DNA of 40,750 nucleotides from an uncultured Lachnospiraceae bacterium (GCA_947570615.1 CANOVJ010000034.1:1-40750); one strand, 5' to 3'. Positions 7,744 through 17,368 are shown, counted from the first letter of the stretch. A program made the numbers and translations. The notes: generated by a model from the sequence alone, not told the origin.

Positions 7744-7932
7744 TATACGGCTCCTTTCCTGCGAAAGCCTGCCTCTTCGGGATAATTTCCCGATGGGAAT
7801 TTTCAAGGCGTCTCCTCCCGGAGAGCCTTCCGAATCCTTTCTGCGGCAGCTTCCTTCTCAATTTTCATGGTACATCCGGCCACGCTCTTTGGACTTACTT
7901 ACCGAATGCTCTGACTGCTCCATTTATGAGAT

Positions 7933-7966
7933 CGCACGGCATACTCTTTGGCTTTACTGCCGTGCG
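7933..7966 (-). repeat. Hairpin in the rpoA-rplQ spacer
   Basis: Nine-bp perfect stem (CGCACGGCA at 7933-7941, TGCCGTGCG at 7958-7966) with a 16-base loop, 15 bases beyond the rpoA stop. The 238-base spacer to rplQ otherwise holds no gene and no clear promoter. Confidence 0.6.
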
Positions 7967-7981
7967 CTACATACCGGATCT

Positions 7982-8941
7982 CTATGCTTCCTCGCTGGGA
8001 TTAAGCTGTAATCCCAGTTCCTTTAATTTCGCCAGAACCTCCTCTAAGGACTTGCGTCCAAGGTTACGCACCTTCATCATGTCCTCGGAGGTCTTGTTGG
8101 TCAATTCCTCTACCGTATTGATCCCAGCTCTTTTTAAGCAGTTATAGGATCGAACCGACAGCTCCAGCTCGTCAATGCTCATCTCCAATACTTTTTCTTT
8201 TTCATCCTCTTCTTTTTCAACCATGACCTCTGCCGTCCTGGCATTTTCAGACAAGTCAATGAAAAGGCTTAAATGTTCGCTGAGTACCTTTGCAGCAAGA
8301 CTAACCGCCTCATCGGGAGCCAGCGTCCCGTTGGTGTAAACATCCAGCGTCAGCTTGTCAAAATCTGTGACCTGGCCGACACGGGTATTCTCTACGGTTA
8401 TGTTCACTCTCTCGACAGGTGTATAGATGGAATCCACCGCGATCACGCCGATAGGCAAATCTTCGCTCTTATTTTTGTCCGCGCTCACATAGCCTCTGCC
8501 CCTTGTGATGGTCAGCTCCATGTAAAGCTTGGTGTCCTTACCGTTCAGGGTTGCGATTACCAGATCCGGATTCAAAATCTCCACATCCTGATCGCACTGA
8601 ACGTCAGAAGCTCTCACTATTCCTTCGCCTTCATACTCTATATATGCAGTCTTCGGTTCATTCGTGTCGCTGTTGTTCCTGATGGCAAGGCTCTTGATAT
8701 TCATGATGATTTCAGTTACATCTTCCTTGACTCCCTCGATGGAGCTGAACTCATGGAGCACACCCTCGATCTTCACCTGGCTGACCGCGCAGCCGGGCAA
8801 AGATGAAAGCATGATTCTTCTCAGTGAATTGCCGAGCGTAATGCCGTAGCCTCTCTCCAGAGGGTCTACCACAAATCTGCCATACTTCTTATCCTCAGAG
8901 ATTTCTGCCACCTCAATATTTGGTCTTTCAAAATCAAACAC
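7982..8941 (-). CDS. rpoA: DNA-directed RNA polymerase subunit alpha
   Basis: A 319-residue alpha subunit. The N-terminal assembly domain has [18 protein letters not shown] and [18 protein letters not shown]; the C-terminal DNA- and activator-binding domain has [18 protein letters not shown] and GRKSLEEV. The start is the GTG at 8941 (FDFERPN follows) with GGAGG eight bases upstream, rather than an in-frame ATG at 8965. It lies between rpsD and rplQ as in other Clostridia. Confidence 0.98.
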   Translation of the reverse strand: MFDFERPNIEVAEISEDKKYGRFVVDPLERGYGITLGNSLRRIMLSSLPGCAVSQVKIEGVLHEFSSIEGVKEDVTEIIMNIKSLAIRNNSDTNEPKTAYIEYEGEGIVRASDVQCDQDVEILNPDLVIATLNGKDTKLYMELTITRGRGYVSADKNKSEDLPIGVIAVDSIYTPVERVNITVENTRVGQVTDFDKLTLDVYTNGTLAPDEAVSLAAKVLSEHLSLFIDLSENARTAEVMVEKEEDEKEKVLEMSIDELELSVRSYNCLKRAGINTVEELTNKTSEDMMKVRNLGRKSLEEVLAKLKELGLQLNPSEEA

Positions 8942-8974
8942 TGCAAATACCTCCTTTACGAACACTTTACAGTA

Positions 8975-9568
8975 TTATTTGGAGTACAACTCGACGATAA
9001 GCATCTCGTTCACAGGAACGTCGATCATCTCCCTGGAGGGAAGGTTCTTCACAGTTCCCTTAAGAGCCTCCTGATCCACCTCGATCCACTCGGGCACAAG
9101 CCTTCCGCCTGTCACCTCCAGGATATCCTTATATCTCTGTAAGGATCTGGATTTCTCCCTGATCTCGATCACGTCCCCTGCCTTAACCAAATAAGAAGGG
9201 ATCTGAACACGCTTTCCGTTCACCAGAATATGCTGATGGCCTACCACCTGCCTTGCTTCCTTTCTGGTTCTTGCAAAGCCCATTCTGAATACCACATTGT
9301 CCAGTCTTCTCTCGAGCATGATCATCAGGTTCTCACCGGTCATACCCTTCATTCTGTCAGCGGCCTCATAATAATTTCTGAAAGGCTTCTCCAGTACGCC
9401 ATAGATGAACTTCGCTTTCTGCTTCTCGCGAAGCTGAAGGCCATATTCGCTTACCTTCCTGCCCGCTCTTGCGTTCGTCCTGTTGGATTTCTTGTCGTAT
9501 CCCAAAAATACAGGGTCAAGGCCAAGCGACCTGCATCTCTTTAATACCGGAACTCTGTTTACTGCCAT
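8975..9568 (-). CDS. rpsD: 30S ribosomal protein S4
   Basis: A 197-residue S4, a primary 16S rRNA binder and in several bacteria a translational repressor of its operon. The S4 RNA-binding domain is seen as [13 protein letters not shown] and [11 protein letters not shown]. Only one Cys remains near the N-terminus (KRCRSLG), so this is the zinc-free form. GGAGG precedes ATG at 9568. The 175-base spacer to rpsK holds two strong hairpins. Confidence 0.98.
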   Translation of the reverse strand: MAVNRVPVLKRCRSLGLDPVFLGYDKKSNRTNARAGRKVSEYGLQLREKQKAKFIYGVLEKPFRNYYEAADRMKGMTGENLMIMLERRLDNVVFRMGFARTRKEARQVVGHQHILVNGKRVQIPSYLVKAGDVIEIREKSRSLQRYKDILEVTGGRLVPEWIEVDQEALKGTVKNLPSREMIDVPVNEMLIVELYSK

Positions 9569-9658
9569 GATAATTTACCTCCTGTTATTGTTTACAGCGC
9601 ATATGCCCTCTCCCACATCCCTGCGCCTTCTTCCAACTCTTTTTCTACAGATACAAGT

Positions 9659-9681
9659 GAAGAACAGCGAAGCTGTTCTTC
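9659..9681 (-). repeat. Ten-bp GAA-triloop hairpin before rpsD
   Basis: GAAGAACAGC (9659-9668) and GCTGTTCTTC (9672-9681) pair perfectly around a 3-base loop. It is in the rpsK-rpsD spacer, 91 bases ahead of the rpsD start, and has no T-run. Confidence 0.75.
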
Positions 9682-9682
9682 C

Positions 9683-9741
9683 ACACATAATTAGTTATTC
9701 TAAAATGGCGTACTTTGCCATTTTAGAATAACTTTATGTGT
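9683..9741 (-). repeat. Twenty-five-bp hairpin directly after the rpsK stop
   Basis: A 17-bp perfect inner stem (9693-9709 with 9717-9733, 7-base loop) is extended by an 8-bp outer stem (9683-9690 with 9734-9741) after a 2-base bulge. The structure begins two bases past the rpsK stop codon. It could be a processing site, 3'-end protector or partial terminator between rpsK and rpsD. Confidence 0.8.
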
Positions 9742-9743
9742 TA

Positions 9744-10142
9744 TTATACGCGGCGGCGCTTGGGAGGACGGCACCCGTTATGAGGAACAGGAGTTACGTC
9801 CCTGATGCTGGTTACCTCCAGCCCGCATGCGGAAAGGGCGCGGATCGCTGCCTCGCGTCCCGAACCGGGACCCTTAACCATAACGTCCACCGTCTTTAAA
9901 CCGTGGATCAAAGCAGCCTTGGTAGCGGTCTCCGCCGCCATCTGCGCTGCATAGGGAGTAGATTTCCTTGAACCTCTGAATCCAAGACCGCCGGCGCTTG
10001 CCCAGCTTAAGGCGTTTCCTTCCGAGTCTGTCAGCGTAACAATCGTGTTGTTAAAGGAAGACTGGATATGTGCCTGTCCATGTTCAACGTTTTTCCTGAC
10101 GCGTTTCTTTGTCACTTTTTTGGTAACTTTTTTTGCTGCCAT
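9744..10142 (-). CDS. rpsK: 30S ribosomal protein S11
   Basis: A 132-residue S11 of the platform of the small subunit. A Lys-rich start ([13 protein letters not shown]) is followed by [18 protein letters not shown] and the C-terminal [13 protein letters not shown]. The start has only a weak ribosome binding site (AGTAGG), so coupling with rpsM, 51 bases upstream, is likely. Followed immediately by a very stable hairpin. Confidence 0.98.
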   Translation of the reverse strand: MAAKKVTKKVTKKRVRKNVEHGQAHIQSSFNNTIVTLTDSEGNALSWASAGGLGFRGSRKSTPYAAQMAAETATKAALIHGLKTVDVMVKGPGSGREAAIRALSACGLEVTSIRDVTPVPHNGCRPPKRRRV

Positions 10143-10193
10143 TTAAACTAACCTACTTTCTCTCAATGATGATAAGCTATAATTTACACTCTG

Positions 10194-10562
10194 TTATTTT
10201 TTCTTGTTTGCTACGGTTCTCTTCGGGCCTTTCCGGGTCCTTGCATTGGTCTTGGTATTCTGTCCGCGGACAGGAAGACCTTTCCTGTGACGGATTCCTC
10301 TGTAACAGCCGATCTCCTGAAGTCTCTTGATGTTCATGGCTACCTCTCTGCGGAGATCGCCTTCCACCATATATCCGGCTTCAATCACCTCGCTGATCCT
10401 CTTGACCTCGTCGTCCGTCAGCTCTCTGACGCGGGTATCGGGATTGACCCTGGCCGCCTCAAGAATCTTATTGGAGCTTGCCCTTCCGATTCCATAGACA
10501 TAAGTCAGACCGATTTCCACACGCTTTTCTCTTGGTAAGTCAACACCTGCAATACGAGCCAT
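10194..10562 (-). CDS. rpsM: 30S ribosomal protein S13
   Basis: A 122-residue S13 of the subunit head, contacting 50S and P-site t[35 protein letters not shown] and the tail [19 protein letters not shown] are family-typical. GGAGG sits eight bases ahead of ATG at 10562. A 224-base spacer separates it from rpmJ. Confidence 0.98.
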   Translation of the reverse strand: MARIAGVDLPREKRVEIGLTYVYGIGRASSNKILEAARVNPDTRVRELTDDEVKRISEVIEAGYMVEGDLRREVAMNIKRLQEIGCYRGIRHRKGLPVRGQNTKTNARTRKGPKRTVANKKK

Positions 10563-10613
10563 TTACGTTTCCTCCATTTTCTTTTGCGCAGTCTGCCTGC
10601 GCTGATACTAATT

Positions 10614-10634
10614 GATTGGGGCTTACGCCCAATC
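10614..10634 (-). repeat. GTAA-loop hairpin in the rpmJ-rpsM spacer
   Basis: On the minus strand GATTGGGC and GCCCCAATC pair around a GTAA (GNRA-type) loop with one bulged base. A second A/T-centred palindrome lies at about 10652-10667. The spacer 10563-10786 shows no gene; a TATAAT-like string near 10703 lacks a -35 partner. Confidence 0.5.
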
Positions 10635-10786
10635 GGATGTTCCCGATCTTACGCGAAAATTTTCACGAACCAAGAAGTAATCACTAAGGCTCCTTCGTAC
10701 AATTATATAAAATCAGTGGGACGCGCCACACTGCAGCCGCTTTCAGAATAATTGGACAAGAACCCTCCTGCTTTTAAAACAGCGGA

Positions 10787-10900
10787 TTATCCTTGTCTCT
10801 GTTTGTGCTTCGGATTCTCACAGATAACTCTGATGCGTCCTTTTCTCTTGATGATTTTGCACTTTTCGCAAATCGGCTTTACTGATGATCTTACTTTCAT
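10787..10900 (-). CDS. rpmJ: 50S ribosomal protein L36, zinc-binding form
   Basis: A 37-residue protein with the C-C-C-H zinc set intact (Cys11, Cys14, Cys27, His32). The start [14 protein letters not shown] at 10900 is the universal family start; the in-frame extension to 10996 runs through hairpin DNA and is rejected. It lies between infA and rpsM, as in B. subtilis. Confidence 0.97.
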   Translation of the reverse strand: MKVRSSVKPICEKCKIIKRKGRIRVICENPKHKQRQG

Positions 10901-10933
10901 GATAGCACCTATGCCTTTCCGTGACCTGCGGAC

Positions 10934-10982
10934 TTTGTGCAGGCACAAATTTGCCGATTGAAAAATCCGGGATTTTTCAATC
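10934..10982 (-). repeat. Twin hairpins in the infA-rpmJ spacer
   Basis: TTTGTGC/GCACAAA (10934-10940, 10943-10949) forms a 7-bp stem with a 2-base loop. GATTGAAAAATCC (10956-10968) and its exact complement (10970-10982) form a 13-bp inverted repeat with a single central base, which must open to a small loop. Both lie between infA and rpmJ. Confidence 0.7.
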
Positions 10983-11046
10983 TGACCTCCTTTCAAAAAA
11001 GACCGTTCTATATTATAACATTGCCCTCTGGCAAATGCAAGCAGTT

Positions 11047-11265
11047 TTATTTGTCTCTCCAGATAATTCTTCCTTTGCTCAGGTCGTAGGGGGATAACTC
11101 CAGAGTAACCTTATCTCCGGGAAGAATACGGATAAAATTCTGTCTCAGCTTACCGCTGATATGCGCCAGCACCCTGTGTCCGTTCTCGAGTTCCACCTGA
11201 AACATGGTGTTGGGAAGCTTCTCCACTACAGTTCCTTCAATTTCAATTACGTCAGCCTTAGACAT
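11047..11265 (-). CDS. infA: Translation initiation factor IF-1
   Basis: A 72-residue OB-fold protein that blocks the A site during initiation. [37 protein letters not shown] and the end [10 protein letters not shown] are diagnostic. ATG at 11265 has GGAGG; the upstream in-frame ATG at 11280 overlaps the preceding stop and is less likely. Gap to the KOW gene is 11 bases. Confidence 0.98.
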   Translation of the reverse strand: MSKADVIEIEGTVVEKLPNTMFQVELENGHRVLAHISGKLRQNFIRILPGDKVTLELSPYDLSKGRIIWRDK

Positions 11266-11276
11266 GCATAACCTCC

Positions 11277-11582
11277 TCAAATCACTTCTTCTGACTCTGA
11301 TTGCAGATTCCTGATCGCGAATCTGATTTCTTCATTATATATGGTCTTCCCGCTGCGAAGCCTCCCGGTCAGCTCCTCATTCCTTTTCTTTATGACCTGA
11401 ACGTGCTTCCTGCGCTTTTTTCTGGGATTGTCCTGACCCCTGTTCTTTCCGTCCGCCAGATACACAAAATCCCCTTCCTCCTTTATGATCAGGTACGTAC
11501 GCCCCTTATCATGTCCCGCCCTGACCAATGCGAACATCCCCAGAAAAGTATCCACAGACATTCGGCTCTCTTCTTCTGTCAT
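11277..11582 (-). CDS. KOW-domain RNA-binding protein (YbzG-like)
   Basis: A 101-residue basic protein. Residues 16-65 fit a KOW/SH3-like fold ([16 protein letters not shown], then HVQVIKKRN), as found in L14e-like proteins. A protein of this kind lies between map and infA in many Firmicutes (ybzG in B. subtilis). Its role is unsettled; an RNA or ribosome-linked role is inferred from the fold and location. ATG at 11582 has AGGTG; Met8 (11561) is an alternative start. Confidence 0.85.
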   Translation of the reverse strand: MTEEESRMSVDTFLGMFALVRAGHDKGRTYLIIKEEGDFVYLADGKNRGQDNPRKKRRKHVQVIKKRNEELTGRLRSGKTIYNEEIRFAIRNLQSESEEVI

Positions 11583-11607
11583 CGCCGCACCTGCCTTTCC
11601 GGATTTT

Positions 11608-12372
11608 TTATGCCATCCCCGGCAACAGGGTGAGGATTTCAGGCTCCCCGTCGGTGATCAGCACCGTGTTCTCGTAGTGCGCGGAGAGCGAGCCGTCCTG
11701 GGTCACCACCGTCCACTCATCGTCCAGCCAGGCCACCTTATAGCTTCCCATATTGACCATGGGCTCAATGGCAAGGGTCATCCCCGCGCGCAGGCGGATC
11801 CCTCTGCGCCACTGCCTGAAGTTGGGAATCTGCGGCTCCTCATGAAGGCTGGTTCCGATCCCGTGGCCCACCAGGTCGCGCACCACGCCGTAGCCGAATC
11901 TGGTGCAGTAGGCGTCTATGGCGTTGGATATCTCATGGAGATAATGACCTGCCCTGGCATACCTGATCCCTTCAAAAAAGCTCTGCTTCGTGACGTCTAT
12001 CAGTCTGCGGGCTCTGGGACTGATCTTTCCCACCGCATGGGTTCTGGCCTCATCCGAGTGGTAGCCCCTGTAGATGAGCCCCGCATCCAGACTGACGATG
12101 TCCCCCTCCCGGATGACTCTCTTTCTGGAAGGAATGCCATGCACAACCTCATTGTTCACCGAGACGCAGATGGAGGCGGGAAAGCCGCCATAGTTCAGGA
12201 AGTTCGGCACACACCCATAACCGCGGATCAGCCTCTCCCCCAGCTCGTTGATCTCCCAGGTGGTAACGCCGGGTCTGATAGCCTCGCCAAGCCTTGTGTG
12301 AACCTCCGCAAGGATTTTGCAGGACTCGCGCATCAGGCTGATCTCTCTCTCTGATTTAATCGTTACGGCCAT
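11608..12372 (-). CDS. map: Methionine aminopeptidase type I
   Basis: Removes the initiator Met from nascent proteins. The 254-residue enzyme has all five metal ligands: Asp96 (SLDAG), Asp107 (HSDEART), His170 (GHGIG), Glu203 (IEP) and Glu234 (HYENT), plus His78. The residue after Asp107 is Glu rather than the common Ala, a small oddity. ATG at 12372 (MAVTIKSEREI) matches relatives; an in-frame TTG at 12381 overlapping the adk stop as TTGA is the alternative. Confidence 0.97.
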   Translation of the reverse strand: MAVTIKSEREISLMRESCKILAEVHTRLGEAIRPGVTTWEINELGERLIRGYGCVPNFLNYGGFPASICVSVNNEVVHGIPSRKRVIREGDIVSLDAGLIYRGYHSDEARTHAVGKISPRARRLIDVTKQSFFEGIRYARAGHYLHEISNAIDAYCTRFGYGVVRDLVGHGIGTSLHEEPQIPNFRQWRRGIRLRAGMTLAIEPMVNMGSYKVAWLDDEWTVVTQDGSLSAHYENTVLITDGEPEILTLLPGMA

Positions 12373-12377
12373 GGCTC

Positions 12378-13019
12378 TCAACCCAGAATCGCCACGATGG
12401 CTTCGAATACATCCTTCATATCCATCGTGCCGTCCACCACGCGCAGGACACCCTTTTTCTGATAAAAGTCGATCAGCGGCTGCGTCTGCTCGTGATAGAC
12501 CTTAAGCCGGTTCTTCACCGTATCGGGCTTATCATCCTCGCGCAGGATCAGCTCCCCGCCGCAGGTGTCGCAGATTCCCTCCGTTCTGGGAGGAACATGC
12601 TCCATGTGATAGGTTGCGCCGCATGTCACGCAGGCGCGTCTGCCTCCCATTCTTCTTACGATGTTCTCGTCCGGCACGTCCACGTCGATGGCGAAGTCAA
12701 TCTGATCGCCCAGCTCCGCAAGGGCCTTCTCCAGCACCTGGGCCTGCGGAATGGTCCTGGGAAAACCATCCAGCACATAGCCCGCGCTGCAATCCGGCCT
12801 GCTCACACGATCCAGCAGGATCCTTACGGTGAGCTCATCCGGAACCAGCAGTCCCTGATCCATATATTTTTTTGCCTCCAGGCCAAGCTGTGTGCCTTCC
12901 TTCACATTGGCCCGGAAGATATCTCCGGTGGAGACATGGGGAAGTCCGTACTTTTCCGCGATCAGCTTCGCCTGTGTCCCCTTCCCCGCGCCCGGCGCGC
13001 CAAGCATAATAATCTTCAT
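12378..13019 (-). CDS. adk: Adenylate kinase, zinc-lid form
   Basis: Interconverts ATP + AMP and 2 ADP. The 213-residue long form has the P-loop GAPGAGKGT at 7-15 and GFPRT at 85-89. In the lid, Cys130, Cys133, Cys150 and Cys153 form the zinc site of Gram-positive enzymes. ATG at 13019 follows a GAGG site; an in-frame start at 13109 runs through the secY-adk hairpin and is rejected. Confidence 0.98.
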   Translation of the reverse strand: MKIIMLGAPGAGKGTQAKLIAEKYGLPHVSTGDIFRANVKEGTQLGLEAKKYMDQGLLVPDELTVRILLDRVSRPDCSAGYVLDGFPRTIPQAQVLEKALAELGDQIDFAIDVDVPDENIVRRMGGRRACVTCGATYHMEHVPPRTEGICDTCGGELILREDDKPDTVKNRLKVYHEQTQPLIDFYQKKGVLRVVDGTMDMKDVFEAIVAILG

Positions 13020-13044
13020 AACTGTGACCCTCACTATTTTAATA

Positions 13045-13093
13045 TAGAGGCAAAGGAAAGAGCGGCTTTTTCCGCATTTTCCTTTAACCTCTA
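13045..13093 (-). repeat. Eighteen-bp interrupted hairpin in the secY-adk spacer
   Basis: Three stacked stems pair: TAGAGG/CCTCTA (13045-13050, 13088-13093), AAAGGAAA/TTTCCTTT (13052-13059, 13078-13085) and GCGG/CCGC (13062-13065, 13072-13075). On the minus strand it is followed by an A/T-rich stretch, so it may attenuate transcription after secY. It starts about 25 bases past the secY stop. Confidence 0.65.
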
Positions 13094-13117
13094 ATATATA
13101 TTCTCTCACAGACGCTT

Positions 13118-14431
13118 TTAGTCATTTAAAAAGCCTTTGTAATTGCGCACCAGCATCTGCGACTCAATTTGTTTCATGGTCTCCAGTACCACGCTGACGA
13201 TAATGATCAGGCTGGTTCCCCCAAAGGATACCTGTGCGCCGAAGATCCCGTTAAAGAAGAAGGGGATCACACACACGATGGTAAGCCCCACCGCGCCGAT
13301 AAAGATGATATAGTTCAGCACCTTCGTCAGGTACTCGCTGGTCGGTTTGCCCGGTCTGATTCCGGGAATAAACCCGCCCTGCTTTTTCATATTATCGGCA
13401 ATCTCGATGGGATTGAAGGTAATGGAGGTGTAGAAATAGGCGAAAAATACAACCAGCACAATATATACCAGAAGCCCGATGGAGTAAACCGGCTCCCTGG
13501 GATTACACCAGTTGCTGGAGCTTAAGCCCCTCAAAATGTGGGCCCATACGCCCGTTCCCCGATAACCGAAAAAGCCGCACACGATCACCGGTATCTGCAT
13601 CAGGGAGGATGCGAAGATGATCGGAATAACGCCCGCGGTATTCACCTTTAAGGGGATGGAGGAGGTCTGTCCTCCCACCATTTTTCTGCCCTGGATCTTC
13701 TTGGCATACTGAACAGGGATTTTACGGCTTCCGTCGTTTAAAATGATCACCAGCACCACCATAGCCACGATGATCGCCAGAATCACGATCGCCGCCACCG
13801 CGCCCACCGCAATGGCCCTGCCGAACACAAACTGCTCAAAGAGCTGTGTGATATCCTGGGGGATCCTGGAAATGATATTGATGATCAGCACGATGGAAAT
13901 ACCGTTTCCCACACCCTTCTCAGTGATTCTCTCGCCGATCCACATCAGGAACGCACTGCCTGCCGTAAGCGCCACGATGACGGTGAGAACGTTAAAGAAA
14001 TTGAAGTTCTCAAGGGCTCCGTTGTTGCCAAAGGTAATGGCCAGAGCCGTGGACTCGATCAGCGCAAGAGCTACCGTCACGTAACGGGTGATGGAGGCGA
14101 TTTTCTTCCTGCCGTCCTCACCCTCCTTCTGCATCTCCTCCAGCTTCGGGATCGCAATGGTCAGAAGCTGCATGATGATCGAGGACGTGATATAGGGCGT
14201 GATGTTCAGCGCCAGAATCGACATGTTAAGGAAAGATCCACCGGTAAAAGCGTCAAAGAAGTTGAAAGCGTCTCCTGTCTGCTGTGCAAACCAGTTGGAA
14301 AAATAATGTCTGTCCACACCGGGCACAGGCAGCTGCGATCCCAGACGGATCACAACAAGCATGCCCAGCGTAAATAACAGTTTCTTCCTGATCTCTCTGA
14401 TTTTAAACGCATTCTTTAAGGTTGTAAGCAT
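13118..14431 (-). CDS. secY: Protein translocase subunit SecY
   Basis: A 437-residue channel protein of the Sec translocon with about ten hydrophobic segments. LGSQLPVPGVD after the first segment, NITPYITSSIIMQLL, GERITEKGVGNGISI and the C-terminal cytosolic loop GFIPGIRPGKPT are characteristic. Its ATG overlaps the rplO stop by one base (TAATG), so the two are coupled. Confidence 0.98.
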   Translation of the reverse strand: MLTTLKNAFKIREIRKKLLFTLGMLVVIRLGSQLPVPGVDRHYFSNWFAQQTGDAFNFFDAFTGGSFLNMSILALNITPYITSSIIMQLLTIAIPKLEEMQKEGEDGRKKIASITRYVTVALALIESTALAITFGNNGALENFNFFNVLTVIVALTAGSAFLMWIGERITEKGVGNGISIVLIINIISRIPQDITQLFEQFVFGRAIAVGAVAAIVILAIIVAMVVLVIILNDGSRKIPVQYAKKIQGRKMVGGQTSSIPLKVNTAGVIPIIFASSLMQIPVIVCGFFGYRGTGVWAHILRGLSSSNWCNPREPVYSIGLLVYIVLVVFFAYFYTSITFNPIEIADNMKKQGGFIPGIRPGKPTSEYLTKVLNYIIFIGAVGLTIVCVIPFFFNGIFGAQVSFGGTSLIIIVSVVLETMKQIESQMLVRNYKGFLND

Positions 14432-14880
14432 TACATCACCTCTGCAGTTCCACCAACAGCTTCGATTTTTTCTTTTGCGGATGCGCTGAAAGCATTAGCC
14501 TTTACTGTAAGCTTTTTGGTAATTTCTCCATTTCCCAGTATCTTGACTCCGTCTTTGGGATTTCTGACAATGCCGGACTCGATCAGTGCATCTACGTCCA
14601 CAACCGCTCCATCCTCAAATCTGTCATTCAGCACTCCGATATTGATCGCCACGATTTCCCTGGCATTGGGGCAGGTAAAGCCCCTCTTGGGAATTCTCCT
14701 GTATAAAGGCATCTGTCCGCCTTCAAAACCCAGTCTGGGAGCTCCGGAACGGGCCTTCTGACCCTTATGTCCCTTGCCAGCCGTCTTGCCGTTGCCTGAA
14801 CCGTGTCCACGCCCCCTTCTAAAATTATCACTGTGTTTTGATCCTCTGGCGGGTCTTAAACCTGATAATTCCAAACTCAT
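14431..14880 (-). CDS. rplO: 50S ribosomal protein L15
   Basis: A 149-residue late-assembly large-subunit protein. The glycine-rich basic N-terminus ([20 protein letters not shown]) and [12 protein letters not shown] are typical. GGAGG lies upstream of ATG at 14880, 20 bases after rpmD. Confidence 0.98.
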   Translation of the reverse strand: MSLELSGLRPARGSKHSDNFRRGRGHGSGNGKTAGKGHKGQKARSGAPRLGFEGGQMPLYRRIPKRGFTCPNAREIVAINIGVLNDRFEDGAVVDVDALIESGIVRNPKDGVKILGNGEITKKLTVKANAFSASAKEKIEAVGGTAEVM

Positions 14881-14900
14881 TGCTGCACCTCCTGTTCTTA

Positions 14901-15089
14901 TTAGGCTTCTTCCACTCTGATTAAATGTCTGATCTGCTGAATCTGACCTCTCGTAGCCGCGTTGTCAGGCAGCACGATCGTCTTGTTCAGTTTCCTGAGT
15001 CCCATGGACTGCACGGTAGCTTTGTGTTTGGGAACAGCCCCGATGGGAGACTTAACCAACGTGATTTTTAACATTTTCTGTTCTGCCAT
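14901..15089 (-). CDS. rpmD: 50S ribosomal protein L30
   Basis: A 62-residue protein with [16 protein letters not shown] and [18 protein letters not shown] precedes ATG at 15089. A short GC stem (CCGCC/GGCGG near 15107-15117) sits in the 59-base spacer after rpsE. Confidence 0.97.
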   Translation of the reverse strand: MAEQKMLKITLVKSPIGAVPKHKATVQSMGLRKLNKTIVLPDNAATRGQIQQIRHLIRVEEA

Positions 15090-15148
15090 CTTTCAACCTC
15101 CATACCGCCTCCGGGCGGCTCTCAAATCTTGAATTTGATCAGTTCCCT

Positions 15149-15658
15149 TTATGCTGTGACCTCTTCCACGGATTTACCGCGCTTTCTCGCCACTTCCTCG
15201 GGTGATCTGATCTCGCTCAGGCCCGTGATCGTCGCAAGCACAACGTTCTGTTTGTTGTTAGAGCCCAGAGACTTGGTCCTGATATTCTTGATCCCGGCAA
15301 GCTCGCACACCACACGGGCAGGACCGCCGGCGATGATTCCTGTACCTTCAGGAGCCTTCTTTAAAAGAACGGATGCGGAACCGTATTTTCCTGTATAATC
15401 ATGTGTGATACTCTTACGCTCGTCAATAGCGACGGACACCAGATGCTTGATAGCATCCTCTTTTCCCTTGCGGATCGCCTCGGGAATTTCCGTTGCCTTT
15501 CCAAGGCCTGCGCCTACATGGCCGTTCATGTCCCCGACAACCACTAAAGCTGTGAAACGCATATTACGTCCACCCTTGACAACCTTGGTTACACGCTTGA
15601 TGGAAACGACTTTTTCGGTTAATTCCATACCGCTGACATCGATGATTGTACGTCTCAT
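15149..15658 (-). CDS. rpsE: 30S ribosomal protein S5
   Basis: A 169-residue decoding-fidelity protein at the mRNA entry side. The N-terminal double-stranded RNA-binding part ([20 protein letters not shown]) and the C-terminal [18 protein letters not shown] are intact. GGGAG precedes ATG at 15658. Confidence 0.98.
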   Translation of the reverse strand: MRRTIIDVSGMELTEKVVSIKRVTKVVKGGRNMRFTALVVVGDMNGHVGAGLGKATEIPEAIRKGKEDAIKHLVSVAIDERKSITHDYTGKYGSASVLLKKAPEGTGIIAGGPARVVCELAGIKNIRTKSLGSNNKQNVVLATITGLSEIRSPEEVARKRGKSVEEVTA

Positions 15659-15675
15659 GTTAAGTTTCTCCCTTC

Positions 15676-16044
15676 CTAGAATTTCAGGCCAGCTTCTCTG
15701 GCCGCATCAGCTAACGCTGCGATCTTTCCATGATATATATAACCGCCTCTGTCAAACACTACGGTGTCAATACCTTTTTCCACTGCTCTCTTTCCAATGA
15801 CCGATCCCAGAAATGCAGCCGCGTCGACGTTGTTGGTCTTCTCAAGCTGGTCTCTGATCTCCTTCTCAACGGTGGAAGCCGCCACCAGGGTATGCTGGGC
15901 ATTATCGTCGATAATTTGAGCATACATATGATTATTACTTCTGAATACTGCAAGACGGGGTCTTTCAGCAGTGCCGCTGAAGCGGTTACGTATCTTCTTG
16001 TGTTTTTTAACACGAACTTCTTGTCTTGACTTCTTACTAACCAT
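15676..16044 (-). CDS. rplR: 50S ribosomal protein L18
   Basis: A 122-residue 5S rRNA-binding protein. RKKIRNR-like [33 protein letters not shown] and the end [20 protein letters not shown] are characteristic. Spacing of 17 bases to both neighbours. Confidence 0.98.
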   Translation of the reverse strand: MVSKKSRQEVRVKKHKKIRNRFSGTAERPRLAVFRSNNHMYAQIIDDNAQHTLVAASTVEKEIRDQLEKTNNVDAAAFLGSVIGKRAVEKGIDTVVFDRGGYIYHGKIAALADAAREAGLKF

Positions 16045-16061
16045 CTTTACACTCTCCTTAT

Positions 16062-16604
16062 CTATTTCTTACCGGTCTTGCCGACTTTACGCCTGATCAC
16101 TTCCTCAGCGTACTTGATACCCTTGCCCTTATAAGGCTCCGGCCTTCTCTTGTCTCTGATATTCGCGGCAAACTGGCCAACCTTTTCCTTGTCAATACCC
16201 TTTACGATGATAACGTTCTGACCTTCCACTACCGTTTCAATTCCATCGGGATCGATCATCTCCACAGGGTGAGAATATCCTAAGGACAGAGTTAACTTGT
16301 TGCCGGACTTGGCCGCCCTGTAGCCGACACCGTTCACCTCGAGCTTTCTCTCAAAGCCGTTGGTCACGCCTGTAACCATGTTGTTGATCAGTGTCCTTGT
16401 AAGGCCGTGCAGAGACTTCATTTTCTTTAAGTCGTTGGGTCTGGAAACGGTAACCTCCGCTCCCTCCACCTTAATCTCCATTTCCGACGGAAGCACTCTC
16501 TCAAGTGTTCCCTTAGGACCTTTTACAGTCACTTTATTATTTTCTGCTACTTCCACAGTAACGCCTGCCGGAATCGCGATTGGCATTCTTCCTATACGTG
16601 ACAT
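16062..16604 (-). CDS. rplF: 50S ribosomal protein L6
   Basis: A 180-residue two-domain protein near the factor-binding stalk base. [19 protein letters not shown] starts it and the basic end [15 protein letters not shown] is conserved. A GGAGG-type site precedes ATG at 16604. The 116-base spacer to rpsH has GC-rich short stems (for example GCCGG/CCGGC at 16652-16669). Confidence 0.98.
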   Translation of the reverse strand: MSRIGRMPIAIPAGVTVEVAENNKVTVKGPKGTLERVLPSEMEIKVEGAEVTVSRPNDLKKMKSLHGLTRTLINNMVTGVTNGFERKLEVNGVGYRAAKSGNKLTLSLGYSHPVEMIDPDGIETVVEGQNVIIVKGIDKEKVGQFAANIRDKRRPEPYKGKGIKYAEEVIRRKVGKTGKK

Positions 16605-16720
16605 GCCCGTACCTCCTGTATTTGTTTGCTTATATCAGCGCATCGTGCCGGGCCGGGGCCCTTACCGGCGCTGTCCATTCCATATCTCTGTTGCCGCCCG
16701 GGCGCGTGAGAAATCCCGCA

Positions 16721-17122
16721 CTACCAGACGTAGGCAAGAACCTCTCCGCCCACCGCAAGCTCTCTTGCCTTTTTGTCAGTTACAACTCCCTGATTGGTGG
16801 AAATAATCGCTATTCCCAGTCCGCCAAGCACTCTGGGCAGTTCGTCCCTGCCGGCGTACACGCGAAGACCGGGCTTGGAAATCCTCTTAAGCCCGCTGAT
16901 GATTCTGTCGTTCCTGTCAACACCATACTTCAGGGTGATGCGGATGGTCTTGAAATTGCCCTGGTCGATCAGATCATACTTCTTAATATAGCCTTCTTCC
17001 AGAAGAATATCGGCAATGGCCAGCTTCATTTTGGAAGAGGGAACGTCTACCGTATCATGTTTTGCAGTATTTGCATTACGGATTCTTGTAAGCATATCTG
17101 CAATAGGATCACTCATTGTCAT
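16721..17122 (-). CDS. rpsH: 30S ribosomal protein S8
   Basis: A 133-residue central-domain 16S binder and, in E. coli, the repressor of the spc operon. [16 protein letters not shown] and the end [20 protein letters not shown] are typical. AGGAGG lies just upstream; Met3 is an alternative start. Confidence 0.98.
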   Translation of the reverse strand: MTMSDPIADMLTRIRNANTAKHDTVDVPSSKMKLAIADILLEEGYIKKYDLIDQGNFKTIRITLKYGVDRNDRIISGLKRISKPGLRVYAGRDELPRVLGGLGIAIISTNQGVVTDKKARELAVGGEVLAYVW

Positions 17123-17168
17123 TTTATTTCCTCCTTAAATATATAACGCCACAACTTTGCCGAAGCGA

Positions 17169-17354
17169 TTACCAGCTTGCTTTCTTAACACCGGGAATCT
17201 GACCCTTATAAGCCAGTTCACGGAAGCAGATCCTGCAGATTCCGTATTTTTTCAAAACAGCATGGGGACGTCCACAGACCTTGCAACGAGTGTATGCTCT
17301 TGTGGAGAATTTGGGTTTGCGCTGCTGTTTGATCTTCAATGATGTTTTAGCCAT
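17169..17354 (-). CDS. rpsZ: 30S ribosomal protein S14, zinc type Z
   Basis: A 61-residue S14 with all four zinc cysteines (24, 27, 40, 43 in CKVCGRP and CRICFRE). This is the constitutive zinc form; no second zinc-free copy is in the window. AGGAGG precedes ATG at 17354. Confidence 0.98.
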   Translation of the reverse strand: MAKTSLKIKQQRKPKFSTRAYTRCKVCGRPHAVLKKYGICRICFRELAYKGQIPGVKKASW

Positions 17355-17368
17355 GAAGCTACCTCCTT

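Noticed and set aside
10690-10720. Internal promoter ahead of rpsM (TATAAT near 10703)
   Set aside because: No acceptable -35 hexamer at 16-18 bases; reported only as part of the spacer description.
11485-12354. 289-codon plus-strand frame opposite map
   Set aside because: Shadow of the map gene, whose metal ligands and family match are complete.
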